Source: Planctomycetaceae bacterium
GTDB taxonomy: Bacteria; Planctomycetota; Planctomycetia; Pirellulales; Pirellulaceae
Assembly: GCA_027487375.1 (NCBI GenBank)
Contig: JAIYDQ010000467.1
Span: 1 to 38,741 of the forward strand
Direction of reading: 5' to 3'
Length of the DNA stretch: 38,741 nucleotides
Positions 15,912-24,033 of the stretch are shown piece by piece (position 1 is the stretch's first letter; every line of letters starts with the position of its first letter). The notes under the pieces were generated by a model. The model was not told the origin of the DNA. It saw only the letters and a list, made by a program, of their open reading frames with translations, and did no database searches. The position numbers were made by a program, and so were the translations under genes.

Positions 15912-17615
15912 TTACGGGTATCCAAGTCGCTTGGGGGCGTACAAAGCCGGGTCTTCGTTACCTGCAAATGTGAAGGCCGCACGAATAGTCTCTTCTTGAG
16001 CAGCCCAGTTCATGACTCTCGTGCTATTGTCGTACAGAATTATGTTGAATCCTTTTTTGTTGAAATGCCTTTCCAGGTTCTTCTCCTCAAAATCAAGATC
16101 TTCCGGTTGTGTCCAAACAACTGCGGACGGTGCATCGACTTCCACTAATGATATTGTGTTCCTCGCGCCGTCGGTGACATCTTGAAGCGAAGCTGGACCT
16201 TCTCCATTGTTAGATGATTTTCCGTAAGGCATCAAAAAGTTGGTCCGAAATCCATCCGCCGGATATTGTGCGCTTCGATAACATTCCGGCATTTGATCTA
16301 CTAACTGTATATTGTGAGGACTATCCCAGGGCTCGTCAAAATGAAACTTTTCAAAGAGTTCTTGCTTTCCGAGTAACGGCAAGATAGCGACTCGCCAGCT
16401 AAGCAAAGGTTTCCCACTCTCATCTCGAATCACCCTAGGCGGGAATTCTCTCAATTGATATTCATAGTTGAGTAGAGCGGAATGTATTTCTCCGAGCTTT
16501 TGTATTGAAGCTCGTCGTTGAACAGTTGCTTTTGATTTCTGAAGGATGGGGATAAGCAAACTGGAGTACCAACTCGCTGCCACCAAACTCTTTAAGAAGC
16601 TGGGCTTAATGACAACTCGATTCGTTTCGATCGAATAGAGTTCTTGATTCCTCAGATATTCAGCTACGCGATTTACGAAAATAGATCTGTTAGAAATCAC
16701 CTCCACCGAAAGGCTAGCTGAATTGTCGCGAATGGCTTCACGTTGGAACTTTTCGGCCAAAGTTAATGCGTTTTCGCGAAGATAGGTCAGGGCTTGTGCG
16801 ATCTCAGCGACATCATCTTGTTTGGAAACGCCGAAACTCCATTTCACTTTATCAAGAGAAAGATCACTCACGTCAATCAAGCTGTTTTCTAAATGTTTGA
16901 CCAGATGAATGATGTTTCCAACTATTTCAAATGGCACCTGGTTCTCCGAAGATTCCAAATAGTTCAAGATGATTTTTTTGATCTTTTCAAATTCGATTGC
17001 AACTCGAACGAGTCCAGTCGATTCTTGGAGAACGGCGAATGCACCATCTTTCGGCACGCTTGCACCGACGATCATCGACTGAAGGAATTTATTGGTGCCT
17101 GCTAGAATGATCGTTGGTTCGGACTGAAGGATTTTAAAGTTGGGAAACTTAGGGTGGGATACTTCTCGAAACCGAAGTTTAGAGTTGTTGCGAACGTTTT
17201 GGATCGGACTAACAAACTCTCCCCGGATCTTTTCAATTGCAAATGGCTTCGTGAAGTGGATGGCTATACCAAACTCTGGGACTGGTGCGATCTCACCGAT
17301 CGCAATATCGATGGTATCGATCGATTTCATTTCGATTCCCTCCATCTCTAGAGATAATGCAAGTAGAACTTCCCAAGGAATCAGTTCAAACTCAGGCTGC
17401 AATTGCAATTTGGCTGCATCGATGGATGCGATGCATATGGAATTGCTGGGGAAGATCTGATATCGATCCGATCTTGCTGAAATTGTGGATAGACCCGGAG
17501 CATTAATTTTCGAATCTTGTGGTGGCTGCGTTTGCGCATTTAGAGAGGGAGATGTTGCAATGAAGGAAAGAAAAGAGATTGCAATACCACCTAGAGTTTG
17601 CACCGGAGAATACAT
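15912..17615 (-). CDS. Exported protein with C-terminal DUF1559 module
   Basis: This 567-aa protein has a signal peptide (TLGGIAISFLSFIATSPSLN). Residues ~45-350 form a long domain I do not recognise, rich in Ile, Lys and Asn. From ~residue 370 the DUF1559 pattern of planctomycetes appears: KLGEIHSALLNYE, FPPRVIRDESGKPLLSWRVA, ILPLLGKQELFEKFHFDEPW and TDGARNTISLVEV. Most DUF1559 proteins carry it behind an N-terminal pseudopilin helix. Here it is at the C-terminus of a secreted protein, with no pilin-like methylation site. Its coding sequence looks more AT-rich than its neighbours. Function unknown. Confidence 0.82.
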   Translation of the reverse strand: MYSPVQTLGGIAISFLSFIATSPSLNAQTQPPQDSKINAPGLSTISARSDRYQIFPSNSICIASIDAAKLQLQPEFELIPWEVLLALSLEMEGIEMKSIDTIDIAIGEIAPVPEFGIAIHFTKPFAIEKIRGEFVSPIQNVRNNSKLRFREVSHPKFPNFKILQSEPTIILAGTNKFLQSMIVGASVPKDGAFAVLQESTGLVRVAIEFEKIKKIILNYLESSENQVPFEIVGNIIHLVKHLENSLIDVSDLSLDKVKWSFGVSKQDDVAEIAQALTYLRENALTLAEKFQREAIRDNSASLSVEVISNRSIFVNRVAEYLRNQELYSIETNRVVIKPSFLKSLVAASWYSSLLIPILQKSKATVQRRASIQKLGEIHSALLNYEYQLREFPPRVIRDESGKPLLSWRVAILPLLGKQELFEKFHFDEPWDSPHNIQLVDQMPECYRSAQYPADGFRTNFLMPYGKSSNNGEGPASLQDVTDGARNTISLVEVDAPSAVVWTQPEDLDFEEKNLERHFNKKGFNIILYDNSTRVMNWAAQEETIRAAFTFAGNEDPALYAPKRLGYP

Positions 17616-18015
17616 TACCTGCTCCCGAAATATTTAAACAAAACAATGCCGAATCCAACTACCCAGAGAGCCAGATTGACAGCTCAAAATCATATTGTCA
17701 AGAAGAGACATGGCACCGGATTGGGTCGAATTAGAGTTAGCGATTACAGGGCAACCAGAAAACTCACCAAAAATTTGGATGTCGAAGTTGCGGCTCCAAG
17801 TTGTTCCTAGTTCCCCGTAGTATGGCGCAGGCCACGATTGATTGCTTAACAACAATTACCTACATCGTTGATGCGTTCTGTCATGTGCATCTCTTTGCCT
17901 ATGTTGGCAAGCCACTATTCACCCGCATGACGGAACAATCAATCACCCCTTTACTTGCCGCTTTTTTGCAAGTCGGTTGGTTTATCTTCATCGTGCTCCC
18001 TCAAGCTGAGGCGAG
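17616..18015. other. 400-bp gap with no recognised gene
   Basis: It lies between two minus-strand genes. ORFs at 17634-17855 (minus) and 17801-18325 (plus) lack family resemblance, and the latter runs into the methyltransferase gene. It presumably holds the promoter of the DUF1559 gene, but I see no clear -35/-10 pair. Confidence 0.5.
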
Positions 18016-18708
18016 TCATAGCACTCCAAGCGATTGCTTCCTCGCGATTAGAGTCCAATGGCGATCTGAGGTTTGTTCGATCGAAACTAGTGTGATTCCA
18101 ACTTCATTGGCGAAAGTCCGAATTTCATCGATCGTCAGTGAGGCAAAAAGACTTTGGCGGAGTAGTTGTCGACCTGATTCGGATTGGTTGGCGGCATGCT
18201 CGCTTACAAGCTTCTCCACCTGTGCTTCAGCGCAAGGCCTTACTAGATCGCGAATGAATAACAAACCGTTGGGCCGAAGAACTCGCCATGCTTCGCTAAG
18301 AATATCTGCTGGATTGGGGACGTGATGAATAAGTGTGTTCGAAAAGACTGTGTCAAAAAATTCATTTTCAAAGGGCAGTTTTTTGCAGTCACCGTAAAGC
18401 AATTGAATTCGGTCGGTGAGAGCTTCCACTTCGATTCGATAGCGAGCCAGCTCCAGCATCGGCTGCGAGGCGTCGGCGGCCATGATCCGAGTCGACTTGG
18501 GGAGAAGCTTACAAAGTTCAATCGGAATGAGGGCCGTTCCGGTTCCCATGTCGAGTAAATCGTTCCCGACTGGTTGGTTTGCAGCCAGATCCTGTGCGAA
18601 TCGGAGGTTCACCACCGAGTGATCCATCGCGTCGTATTCTTCCGCTTCGGCCCAAGAATCCATGACCTCCGGTTCGAGTACGCGTGTGATTTTGGATGGG
18701 AAAGTCAT
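18016..18708 (-). CDS. SAM-dependent class I methyltransferase
   Basis: I start at the ATG at 18708 (MTFPSKITRVLEPEVMDSW), giving 230 aa. The 51 residues upstream in the ORF (rich in Cys and Pro) look non-coding. The SAM site is the motif I LLDMGTGTALIPIEL (~residues 51-65), followed by the acidic AADASQPMLELARYR and the post-II/III segments DTVFSNTLIHHVPNP and EAWRVLRPNGLLFIRDL. This is the UbiE/Methyltransf_11 type that acts on small molecules or lipids; the substrate is not predictable. It is divergent from rpsD across a gap with repeat A3. Confidence 0.9.
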   Translation of the reverse strand: MTFPSKITRVLEPEVMDSWAEAEEYDAMDHSVVNLRFAQDLAANQPVGNDLLDMGTGTALIPIELCKLLPKSTRIMAADASQPMLELARYRIEVEALTDRIQLLYGDCKKLPFENEFFDTVFSNTLIHHVPNPADILSEAWRVLRPNGLLFIRDLVRPCAEAQVEKLVSEHAANQSESGRQLLRQSLFASLTIDEIRTFANEVGITLVSIEQTSDRHWTLIARKQSLGVL

Positions 18709-18926
18709 TGTCGGAAGCTCTGTTTTGGGGGTTCTGAGGCAAAAAAACGGCTCGGAATCAGCATTTCCTCGCTCGCATGGGTCGCACGGAACCCCGTTGG
18801 ACTTGCTGAAACGACTGACTTTTACCATACTTTCCGGAACTTCAATATCCGCAGATTCCAACCACCGGCGACGATCGTACGACGCCGGTTCTGCATTTAT
18901 GCGAGCGAGAAGCTTAACCTACCGAA

Positions 18927-18984
18927 TGTAGTTTGGGATTTGTTCCCTCATGAAACCGGACGGGACGATGGTCCCATCCTACGG
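18927..18984. repeat. Palindromic repeat family A, copy 3 (left arm decayed)
   Basis: The right arm CGGGACGATGGTCCCATCCT with flanking CGGA and ACGG matches copies 1 and 2 except for one base. The left arm (TGTAGTTTGGGATTTGTTCC) is heavily diverged, so this copy is degrading. Confidence 0.75.
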
Positions 18985-19143
18985 TATCTTTGCCTTTCAG
19001 CTTGCGATATGCAATTGGATTGGAACGGTCACATAGAGCACACATGCTCTGCGATGACCTTGGAAAACCCTTTTTTGAGAGTGGCTGAGCTGACGTTTCG
19101 TCTCGTGATGAACTAGCAATAAGCCAATAAGGAAAACGATAGT

Positions 19144-19755
19144 ATGGCACGTTATACAGGTCCCAAGGCTCGTGTGAACCGACGATTCGGCGCACTTTTG
19201 TTCGAAAGTGCTGGAGCGGCTCGAGCATTTAGCAAGCGTGGCGAAAATCCACCTGGTATGCACCCCAAGCCACGCCGAACAAGCAACTACGGTATCGCTT
19301 TGGCGGAGAAGCAAAAGATCAAGTACTACTATGGACTCGGCGAACGTCAGCTACGACGTTACTTCGATGACGCTGTAGGTCGCAAAGGCAACACCGGTGA
19401 AACGTTGCTACTGATGTGCGAACGACGTTTGGACAACATTGTTCGACGCGTTGGCTTCACCAAGACTCGGCCTCAAGCCCGTCAAGGAATCGTGCACGGT
19501 CACTTCCTGGTCAACGGAGTCAAGGTTTCGTCTCCTAGCTTCATCTGCCGTCCTGGCGACATTATCGAAGTGCGTAATCGCGACTCGGTCAAGAATATGT
19601 ACCGTGGCGTGATCGCTAACTTCCCACCTACGCCTATGGATTGGTTGACCTTCGACACCGAATCATTACGAGTTACCGTGGCGGGAAACCCTGGCCCAAG
19701 CGACATCAGCTTGCCAGTGAACGCTAACATCGTGGTCGAATTCTTGTCGCGATAA
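19144..19755 (+). CDS. rpsD: 30S ribosomal protein S4
   Basis: S4 is a primary 16S rRNA binder that starts assembly of the 30S body. The 203-aa protein is full length: N-terminal ARYTGPKARVNRRFG, the central helical part (YYYGLGERQLRRYFDDA), and the S4 RNA-binding fold (RRLDNIVRRVGFTKTRPQAR, VHGHFLVNGVKVSSP, RPGDIIEVRN). The N-terminus has no zinc-binding cysteines, so it is the zinc-free form. A Shine-Dalgarno AAGGA lies about 10 nt before the ATG. It is on its own rather than in an alpha operon with rpsK, rpsM and rpoA. A small hairpin (AGAGCACACATGCTCT) lies ~100 nt upstream. Confidence 0.98.
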   Translation: MARYTGPKARVNRRFGALLFESAGAARAFSKRGENPPGMHPKPRRTSNYGIALAEKQKIKYYYGLGERQLRRYFDDAVGRKGNTGETLLLMCERRLDNIVRRVGFTKTRPQARQGIVHGHFLVNGVKVSSPSFICRPGDIIEVRNRDSVKNMYRGVIANFPPTPMDWLTFDTESLRVTVAGNPGPSDISLPVNANIVVEFLSR

Positions 19756-19769
19756 GCTTCGTTTCTAAC

Positions 19770-19804
19770 CGTGTGGTCGCGTTTCGGAGAGACGCGACTA
19801 CGTG
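19770..19804. repeat. Family B repeat, single-hairpin form, copy 4
   Basis: GTCGCGT pairs with ACGCGAC around a GGA-containing loop, with the family flank CTACGTGAAAC. Only one of the two family B hairpins is present. It follows the rpsD stop by 14 bp and may end its transcript. Confidence 0.8.
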
Positions 19805-19873
19805 AAACTTGTTTGCGAAGAAGAGCTTAACTGGACATCGCCAGGTTGAGCACGACAATCGATCGCAACCGTT

Positions 19874-19955
19874 CTGGAGTACAGTGTTGGGGTAAAGCCT
19901 TTAGGCGCCCCAGCACCTTGGATGCTCCAAAAAGCGGCTAAAGCCTGGACTCCAG
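19874..19955. repeat. Palindromic repeat family C, copy 2 (inverted)
   Basis: Read on the minus strand it begins GCTGGAGTCCAGGCTTTAGC and contains GGAGCATCCAAGGTGCT, as copy 1 does at 5.46 kb. It is longer by a small insertion near GGGGTAAAGCC. It lies between rpsD and ftr. Confidence 0.85.
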
Positions 19956-20011
19956 CGTAAAGCGATGCAGTCCACTTAGAATGATGTTCTCAATCCAGGA
20001 ACGGGATTCGT

Positions 20012-20911
20012 ATGCTGATTAACGGCATTGAGATAGTCGATACGTTCGCTGAAGCGTTCGACATGACCGGCACGCGGATCATAATTACTGCTGCAGAGCC
20101 ACTTTGGGCTCGGCGAGCGGCCGAAGCGATGACTGGTTTTGCAACCAGCGTGATCGGCTGCGGAGTGGAAGCCGGAATTGAACGATTTTTGGATGGTACT
20201 CAAACGCCTGATGGTCGTCCTGGCGTGAGCGTACTTATGTTCGCTGTCTCCGGAGGCAAACTGGAAGAGCAACTCGTCCGTCGCGTTGGTCAATGTGTTC
20301 TAACTTGTCCAAGCACGTCGGTCTTTGGATCGCTAGAAGGTCCGAAGCGAATTGCGATGGGTTCGAAGCTTCGCTACTTTGGAGACGGCTTTCAGATCTC
20401 CAAGAAGATTGGCAAGAAACGTTATTGGCGCATTCCGGTGATGGATGGCGAGTTTGTTTGTGAGGAGAATATCGCTAGAACAAGTGCTGTTGGGGGCGGT
20501 AATTTTCTAGTTCTTGCCGATACGATTCATGGTTGTTTGCATGCATGCGATGCGGCTGTACGAGCCATCAAACATGTTCGTGGGGCGATCACGCCATTCC
20601 CAGGGGGCGTGGCCAGAAGCGGTTCTAAAGTTGGCTCGCGGTATAAGATGCTCTCAGCATCTACCAACGATGCTTTTTGCCCAACCTTGCGGGAAGTGTC
20701 CGAGTCGTTGGTAGGCAATCAAACCAGTGCAGCGCTCGAGTTGGTTATCGATGGCTTAACGCCGGAGGCTGTCGCAAAAGCGATGCGGCTGGGCATTGAA
20801 GCGGCATGCGAAGTCGGGCCAGCATGCGGTGTCAGGCAAATAACCGGCGGTAACTACGGCGGGAAACTCGGCAAGCACCACTTTCATCTGCATCAGCTTT
20901 TGGCTGCTTGA
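20012..20911 (+). CDS. ftr: Formylmethanofuran:tetrahydromethanopterin formyltransferase
   Basis: Ftr moves a formyl group between tetrahydromethanopterin and methanofuran. In methylotrophs it runs in the direction of formaldehyde oxidation, as FhcD. The 299-aa protein matches in length and sequence: it opens MLINGIEIVDTFAEAFDM, much as methylotroph Ftr does, and has SVIGCGVEAGIERFL, ITPFPGGVARSGSKVGSRYK and the C-terminal ITGGNYGGKLGKHHFHLHQL. Planctomycetes are known to carry these archaeal-type C1 genes. Here it stands alone: no fhcABC, mch, mtd or fae is nearby. The likely role is formaldehyde detoxification or C1 interconversion. Cytoplasmic. Confidence 0.95.
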   Translation: MLINGIEIVDTFAEAFDMTGTRIIITAAEPLWARRAAEAMTGFATSVIGCGVEAGIERFLDGTQTPDGRPGVSVLMFAVSGGKLEEQLVRRVGQCVLTCPSTSVFGSLEGPKRIAMGSKLRYFGDGFQISKKIGKKRYWRIPVMDGEFVCEENIARTSAVGGGNFLVLADTIHGCLHACDAAVRAIKHVRGAITPFPGGVARSGSKVGSRYKMLSASTNDAFCPTLREVSESLVGNQTSAALELVIDGLTPEAVAKAMRLGIEAACEVGPACGVRQITGGNYGGKLGKHHFHLHQLLAA

Positions 20912-20979
20912 TTTCTGGTGCCATCCAATCGCGACGACGCAAGCATCGCGACTCCGGTTCTGTCGTTGACGAATCCGAT

Positions 20980-22308
20980 TCAAGGCTCACCTACACAGAA
21001 CAATTGATCCCCGGTTCTCACGAAAAAGCGATTTTTGGAAACGGCAAACCCATATTGCGTGGGCCCTGAAAACATCGCAGCCGAACGACGTCGTTCCTCT
21101 GTCGATTCGTTTGCGGAAGCTTTCGAATCGACCACGACATCATCTGGATTCCAAAGGACATTTTCGGCGAGGACTTTGAATTCAGGACCGGCCGCTAAAA
21201 CGGTCGTCGTGCCGTCCTTGCCAAAAAAGTAGATTCTCTCTCCAGCTGGAAAAGGTGTGGCCCAACATGACTCTTTCGTTCTTTGTTTGTAGTGAAGTTC
21301 ACCGGTCTTGCTATCTATGCAGTAAACAACGCCACTTCGATTTACCCAGTAAGCACAGTCGCCGTTAATGATTGGTGATCCCCAGGAAGGAGTCGCCTCA
21401 TCGGAGATCCAAAGTGGCTTCGCTTCCCATTCAGTGCCAACCTTGGATACTTGCATCATTAGATTCGATTTCTTTGCCATTTCGGTATTCTCACCGTCTC
21501 GACCCGGCGATCCTGAGACTAAGAACAATCCGTCCCCGGCGCTAAGTGGCGTTGTCCCCGAGTTCCCTCCAACCTTGTCAAAGCTCCAAAGAAGTCTTCC
21601 CGTAGCGCAATCATAACCATCAACGGTACCACCCGAGCTGATCACCAACTGTGGCTCACCTGCGATCGAAACGATATTCGGTGAAGCCCAGCTCTTCCTT
21701 GCGGATCGATCCATTTTCCAAACTGTGTTCCCCGTGGATTTCGCGATGGCAGTGACATAGCTGGGGCCTTCGTCATCGACCAAGATGTAAACGTTGGCTG
21801 CATCCTGCGCGGGTGAAGCGCTGAGTCCAAATTTGTTTTGAAACTTCCCGTAGTCAACAGAAAGATCACGCTGCCAAAGTTGTTTCCCGGCATGGTCAAA
21901 ACAGTTGAGTTGTCCACTTTCGAAGAAGGTAATCAACCTGTCCGCATCGACCACGGGTGTTGCTGCGGCGCGACTAACGTAGACGCTGTTCTCTACCGGG
22001 TTCGAGTTCGCGATGGATTGTCTCCACAGCTCATCCCCCGAATCCGCATCGAAAGCCATGACCAGATACGAATCCTTCTTAGGGCCTTCGGTCGACGTAA
22101 CAAAGACCTGGTTTCCCCAAACGACTGGGCTTGATTGCCCATGACCTGGAATCGGCTTTTTCCATCGTATGTTTTCGCTTGATGACCATGTTAGCGGAAG
22201 CTTTTGCGTCTCAGTAACCTTGGAACCAATCCCAAGAAATGACGGCCATGATCCTTCAAGCTCAGTGACACTGAGGTAAATCGCCGCAAGTAGCAGAACA
22301 ATCTTCAT
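20980..22308 (-). CDS. PQQ-type beta-propeller exported protein
   Basis: This 442-aa protein starts with a short signal peptide (MKIVLLLAAIYLSVTELEGS) and then the WPSFLG motif common in planctomycete PQQ-like propellers. Repeated blades of the form 'D..G...W' follow: FDADSGDELWRQS, CFDHAGKQLWQRDLS, IAKSTGNTVWKMD, YDCATGRLLWSFD and CIDSKTGELHYKQ. It is built like BamB or a dehydrogenase propeller, but has no visible PQQ-binding or catalytic residues, so it is more likely a scaffold or sugar/protein binder. It converges with ftr (69 bp between). Confidence 0.88.
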   Translation of the reverse strand: MKIVLLLAAIYLSVTELEGSWPSFLGIGSKVTETQKLPLTWSSSENIRWKKPIPGHGQSSPVVWGNQVFVTSTEGPKKDSYLVMAFDADSGDELWRQSIANSNPVENSVYVSRAAATPVVDADRLITFFESGQLNCFDHAGKQLWQRDLSVDYGKFQNKFGLSASPAQDAANVYILVDDEGPSYVTAIAKSTGNTVWKMDRSARKSWASPNIVSIAGEPQLVISSGGTVDGYDCATGRLLWSFDKVGGNSGTTPLSAGDGLFLVSGSPGRDGENTEMAKKSNLMMQVSKVGTEWEAKPLWISDEATPSWGSPIINGDCAYWVNRSGVVYCIDSKTGELHYKQRTKESCWATPFPAGERIYFFGKDGTTTVLAAGPEFKVLAENVLWNPDDVVVDSKASANESTEERRRSAAMFSGPTQYGFAVSKNRFFVRTGDQLFCVGEP

Positions 22309-22773
22309 TTTTTACTCGTTTCCAGATGTATACAGCAACGATCTTCGCTTCGGATCATCGAAGCCGCTGGGAGATGGTTTGATAAGTATGGCCGTTTGCT
22401 CGGCACCATCGCTATGAATCGAAAAATCTTACTTTCATGCTATCGATCCAGCGTGATACGTCAACGAGCCATTCGTTCTTCCGCTTTGGTCAACCGGGTA
22501 ATAAACCGAATGTACTTTGATTCCTAAACGAGACTCGGCAACTTCGTTACGAGATGAGCTAACCAAGAGCTGAAAGCGGAACTGCTTTGGTCACGACTTA
22601 GATTATGCTGGGATCACTATCGTCGCCAATGCGACTACAAAAAACGGCAAGTTAAATGCGGTGTAACTCAAGTCGATTACCGTTACGCGATGTAATTGGT
22701 TTTGCCGGAATCGAGTATACTCATAAGTGTCGGTTCTTTTGCCCGAGCACATATTGTACAAGAAGGAAACGAA
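22309..22773. other. Divergent intergenic region, no gene
   Basis: About 465 bp between the propeller gene and the nitrilase-family gene. The minus-strand ORF at 22603 has no family features. TATACT at 22716-22721 could be a -10 for the plus-strand gene, but no -35 sits at the right distance. Confidence 0.5.
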
Positions 22774-23664
22774 GTGGCTAAGTTTCGTACAGTCGCTGGC
22801 GTTCAAACGAATGTCGAGTTCGCGAATTGCCAAGTTAATTTGAATCGAATGATGGAGTGGCTCCGCGACGATCGACTCACTTCCGCAGATCTCGTCGTAT
22901 TCCCCGAGTGTATGCTATCAGGCTATTGCTTTGAAAGCCTCGAGGAGGCAATACCGCATGCGCAATCAATCCCTGGGAAAGCAACTCATGAGATTCATGA
23001 GCATTGCCGTGCAACGGGACAGTTTGTTGCCTTTGGAATGTTGGAAACTGGCGAAGCAAACAATATCTATAACACTTGCGTGCTCATTGGGCCTCAAGGA
23101 GTCATTTCGAAATACCGTAAAATACATCTTCCCGGATTGGGCGTTGATAGGTTTACCACCAGTGGCGGCCAGCCATTTCAGGTTCATGAAGCGAACGAGA
23201 TGCGAGTTGGCATTCATATTTGCTACGATGGTGTCTTTCCAGAATCGGGGCGAGTCATGGCCATGGACGGAGCAGACATTCTTATTCTGCCAACCAATTG
23301 GCCACCGGGAGCCGATACGTTTGCCAAGTACATTCCGAACGCTCGAGCTCTTGAGAACAATGTCTACTTTCTCGCCGTGAATCGTGTTGGAACCGAACGT
23401 GGGTTTCGCTTTATTGGTCAAAGCCGCCTTTGTGACACAAATGGAAACGTAATTTCAGAGGGACCTGCAACTCCTAGCATAAGTCCTGCCGTGAATAGCC
23501 TCCCGGGATCACGGGATGACGAGGCAATCATTATTGGACGGATTGATTTGGAACGAGCGCGCAATAAGTGCCTCGTGCGTGTACCTGGCCAGCATGTTAT
23601 CGATCGCTGGGCCGATCGGCATCCAGAATACTATGCACGAATTCTCGAGCCTCCAACGCTATGA
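22774..23664 (+). CDS. Nitrilase-superfamily carbon-nitrogen hydrolase
   Basis: A GTG at 22774 is chosen as start. AGAAGGA lies about 8 nt upstream and residues before it (from the ATG at 22696) do not resemble the family. The product is 296 aa. The Glu-Lys-Cys triad is clear: Glu45 in VVFPECMLSG, Lys116 in SKYRKIHLPG and Cys150 in GIHICYDGVFPE. Asn-rich family positions such as LPTNWP and ARALENNVYFLAVNRVG are also present. Such enzymes hydrolyse amides or N-carbamoyl compounds; the branch resembles predicted amidohydrolases rather than true nitrilases. The substrate is unknown. Cytoplasmic, stand-alone gene. Confidence 0.92.
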   Translation: MAKFRTVAGVQTNVEFANCQVNLNRMMEWLRDDRLTSADLVVFPECMLSGYCFESLEEAIPHAQSIPGKATHEIHEHCRATGQFVAFGMLETGEANNIYNTCVLIGPQGVISKYRKIHLPGLGVDRFTTSGGQPFQVHEANEMRVGIHICYDGVFPESGRVMAMDGADILILPTNWPPGADTFAKYIPNARALENNVYFLAVNRVGTERGFRFIGQSRLCDTNGNVISEGPATPSISPAVNSLPGSRDDEAIIIGRIDLERARNKCLVRVPGQHVIDRWADRHPEYYARILEPPTL

Positions 23665-24033
23665 GAAACTAGTGTTTAGTGATCGCAATCCGACTGCAAG
23701 CAATCAGGTGTGATGAATTGAAATTCGCAAAGCCAAAATTGCTAACATAAAAGCGATACGCGGCGATTTCGATTGTAGCCATCTGTTCTTTTCACATAAC
23801 CAACGTGTAGCTTCATAGCTATCTGTTGATAGTCGTCGAGTGTAAAGGGTCGCGGAAATCATTTTGCAATATGAATTTCTCGCGAGTTTCTGCTCCGAAC
23901 GTGATACCTCTCGGTAAGATCACGATCGATGCAGTGCTCAATTCTGGATGCTACCGATAACGGCCAGCGACACTCGAGCATTACGCTTCAAAAGTTTGTG
24001 AATCTCCTACGGAACACCAATCGGAACAGATCG
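23665..24033. other. Intergenic region, no gene
   Basis: About 370 bp with no convincing ORF. Two near-repeats, TAGCCATCTGTT and TAGCTATCTGTT, lie about 45 bp apart. I see nothing else of note. Confidence 0.5.

Noticed and set aside
17801-18325. Plus-strand ORF of 174 aa
   Set aside because: It runs antisense into the well-supported methyltransferase gene and has an irregular composition with no recognisable domain.
22697-22721. Promoter TTGGTT ... TATACT before the nitrilase-family gene
   Set aside because: The spacer is only 13 nt, too short for a sigma70 promoter; the -10 alone is not enough.
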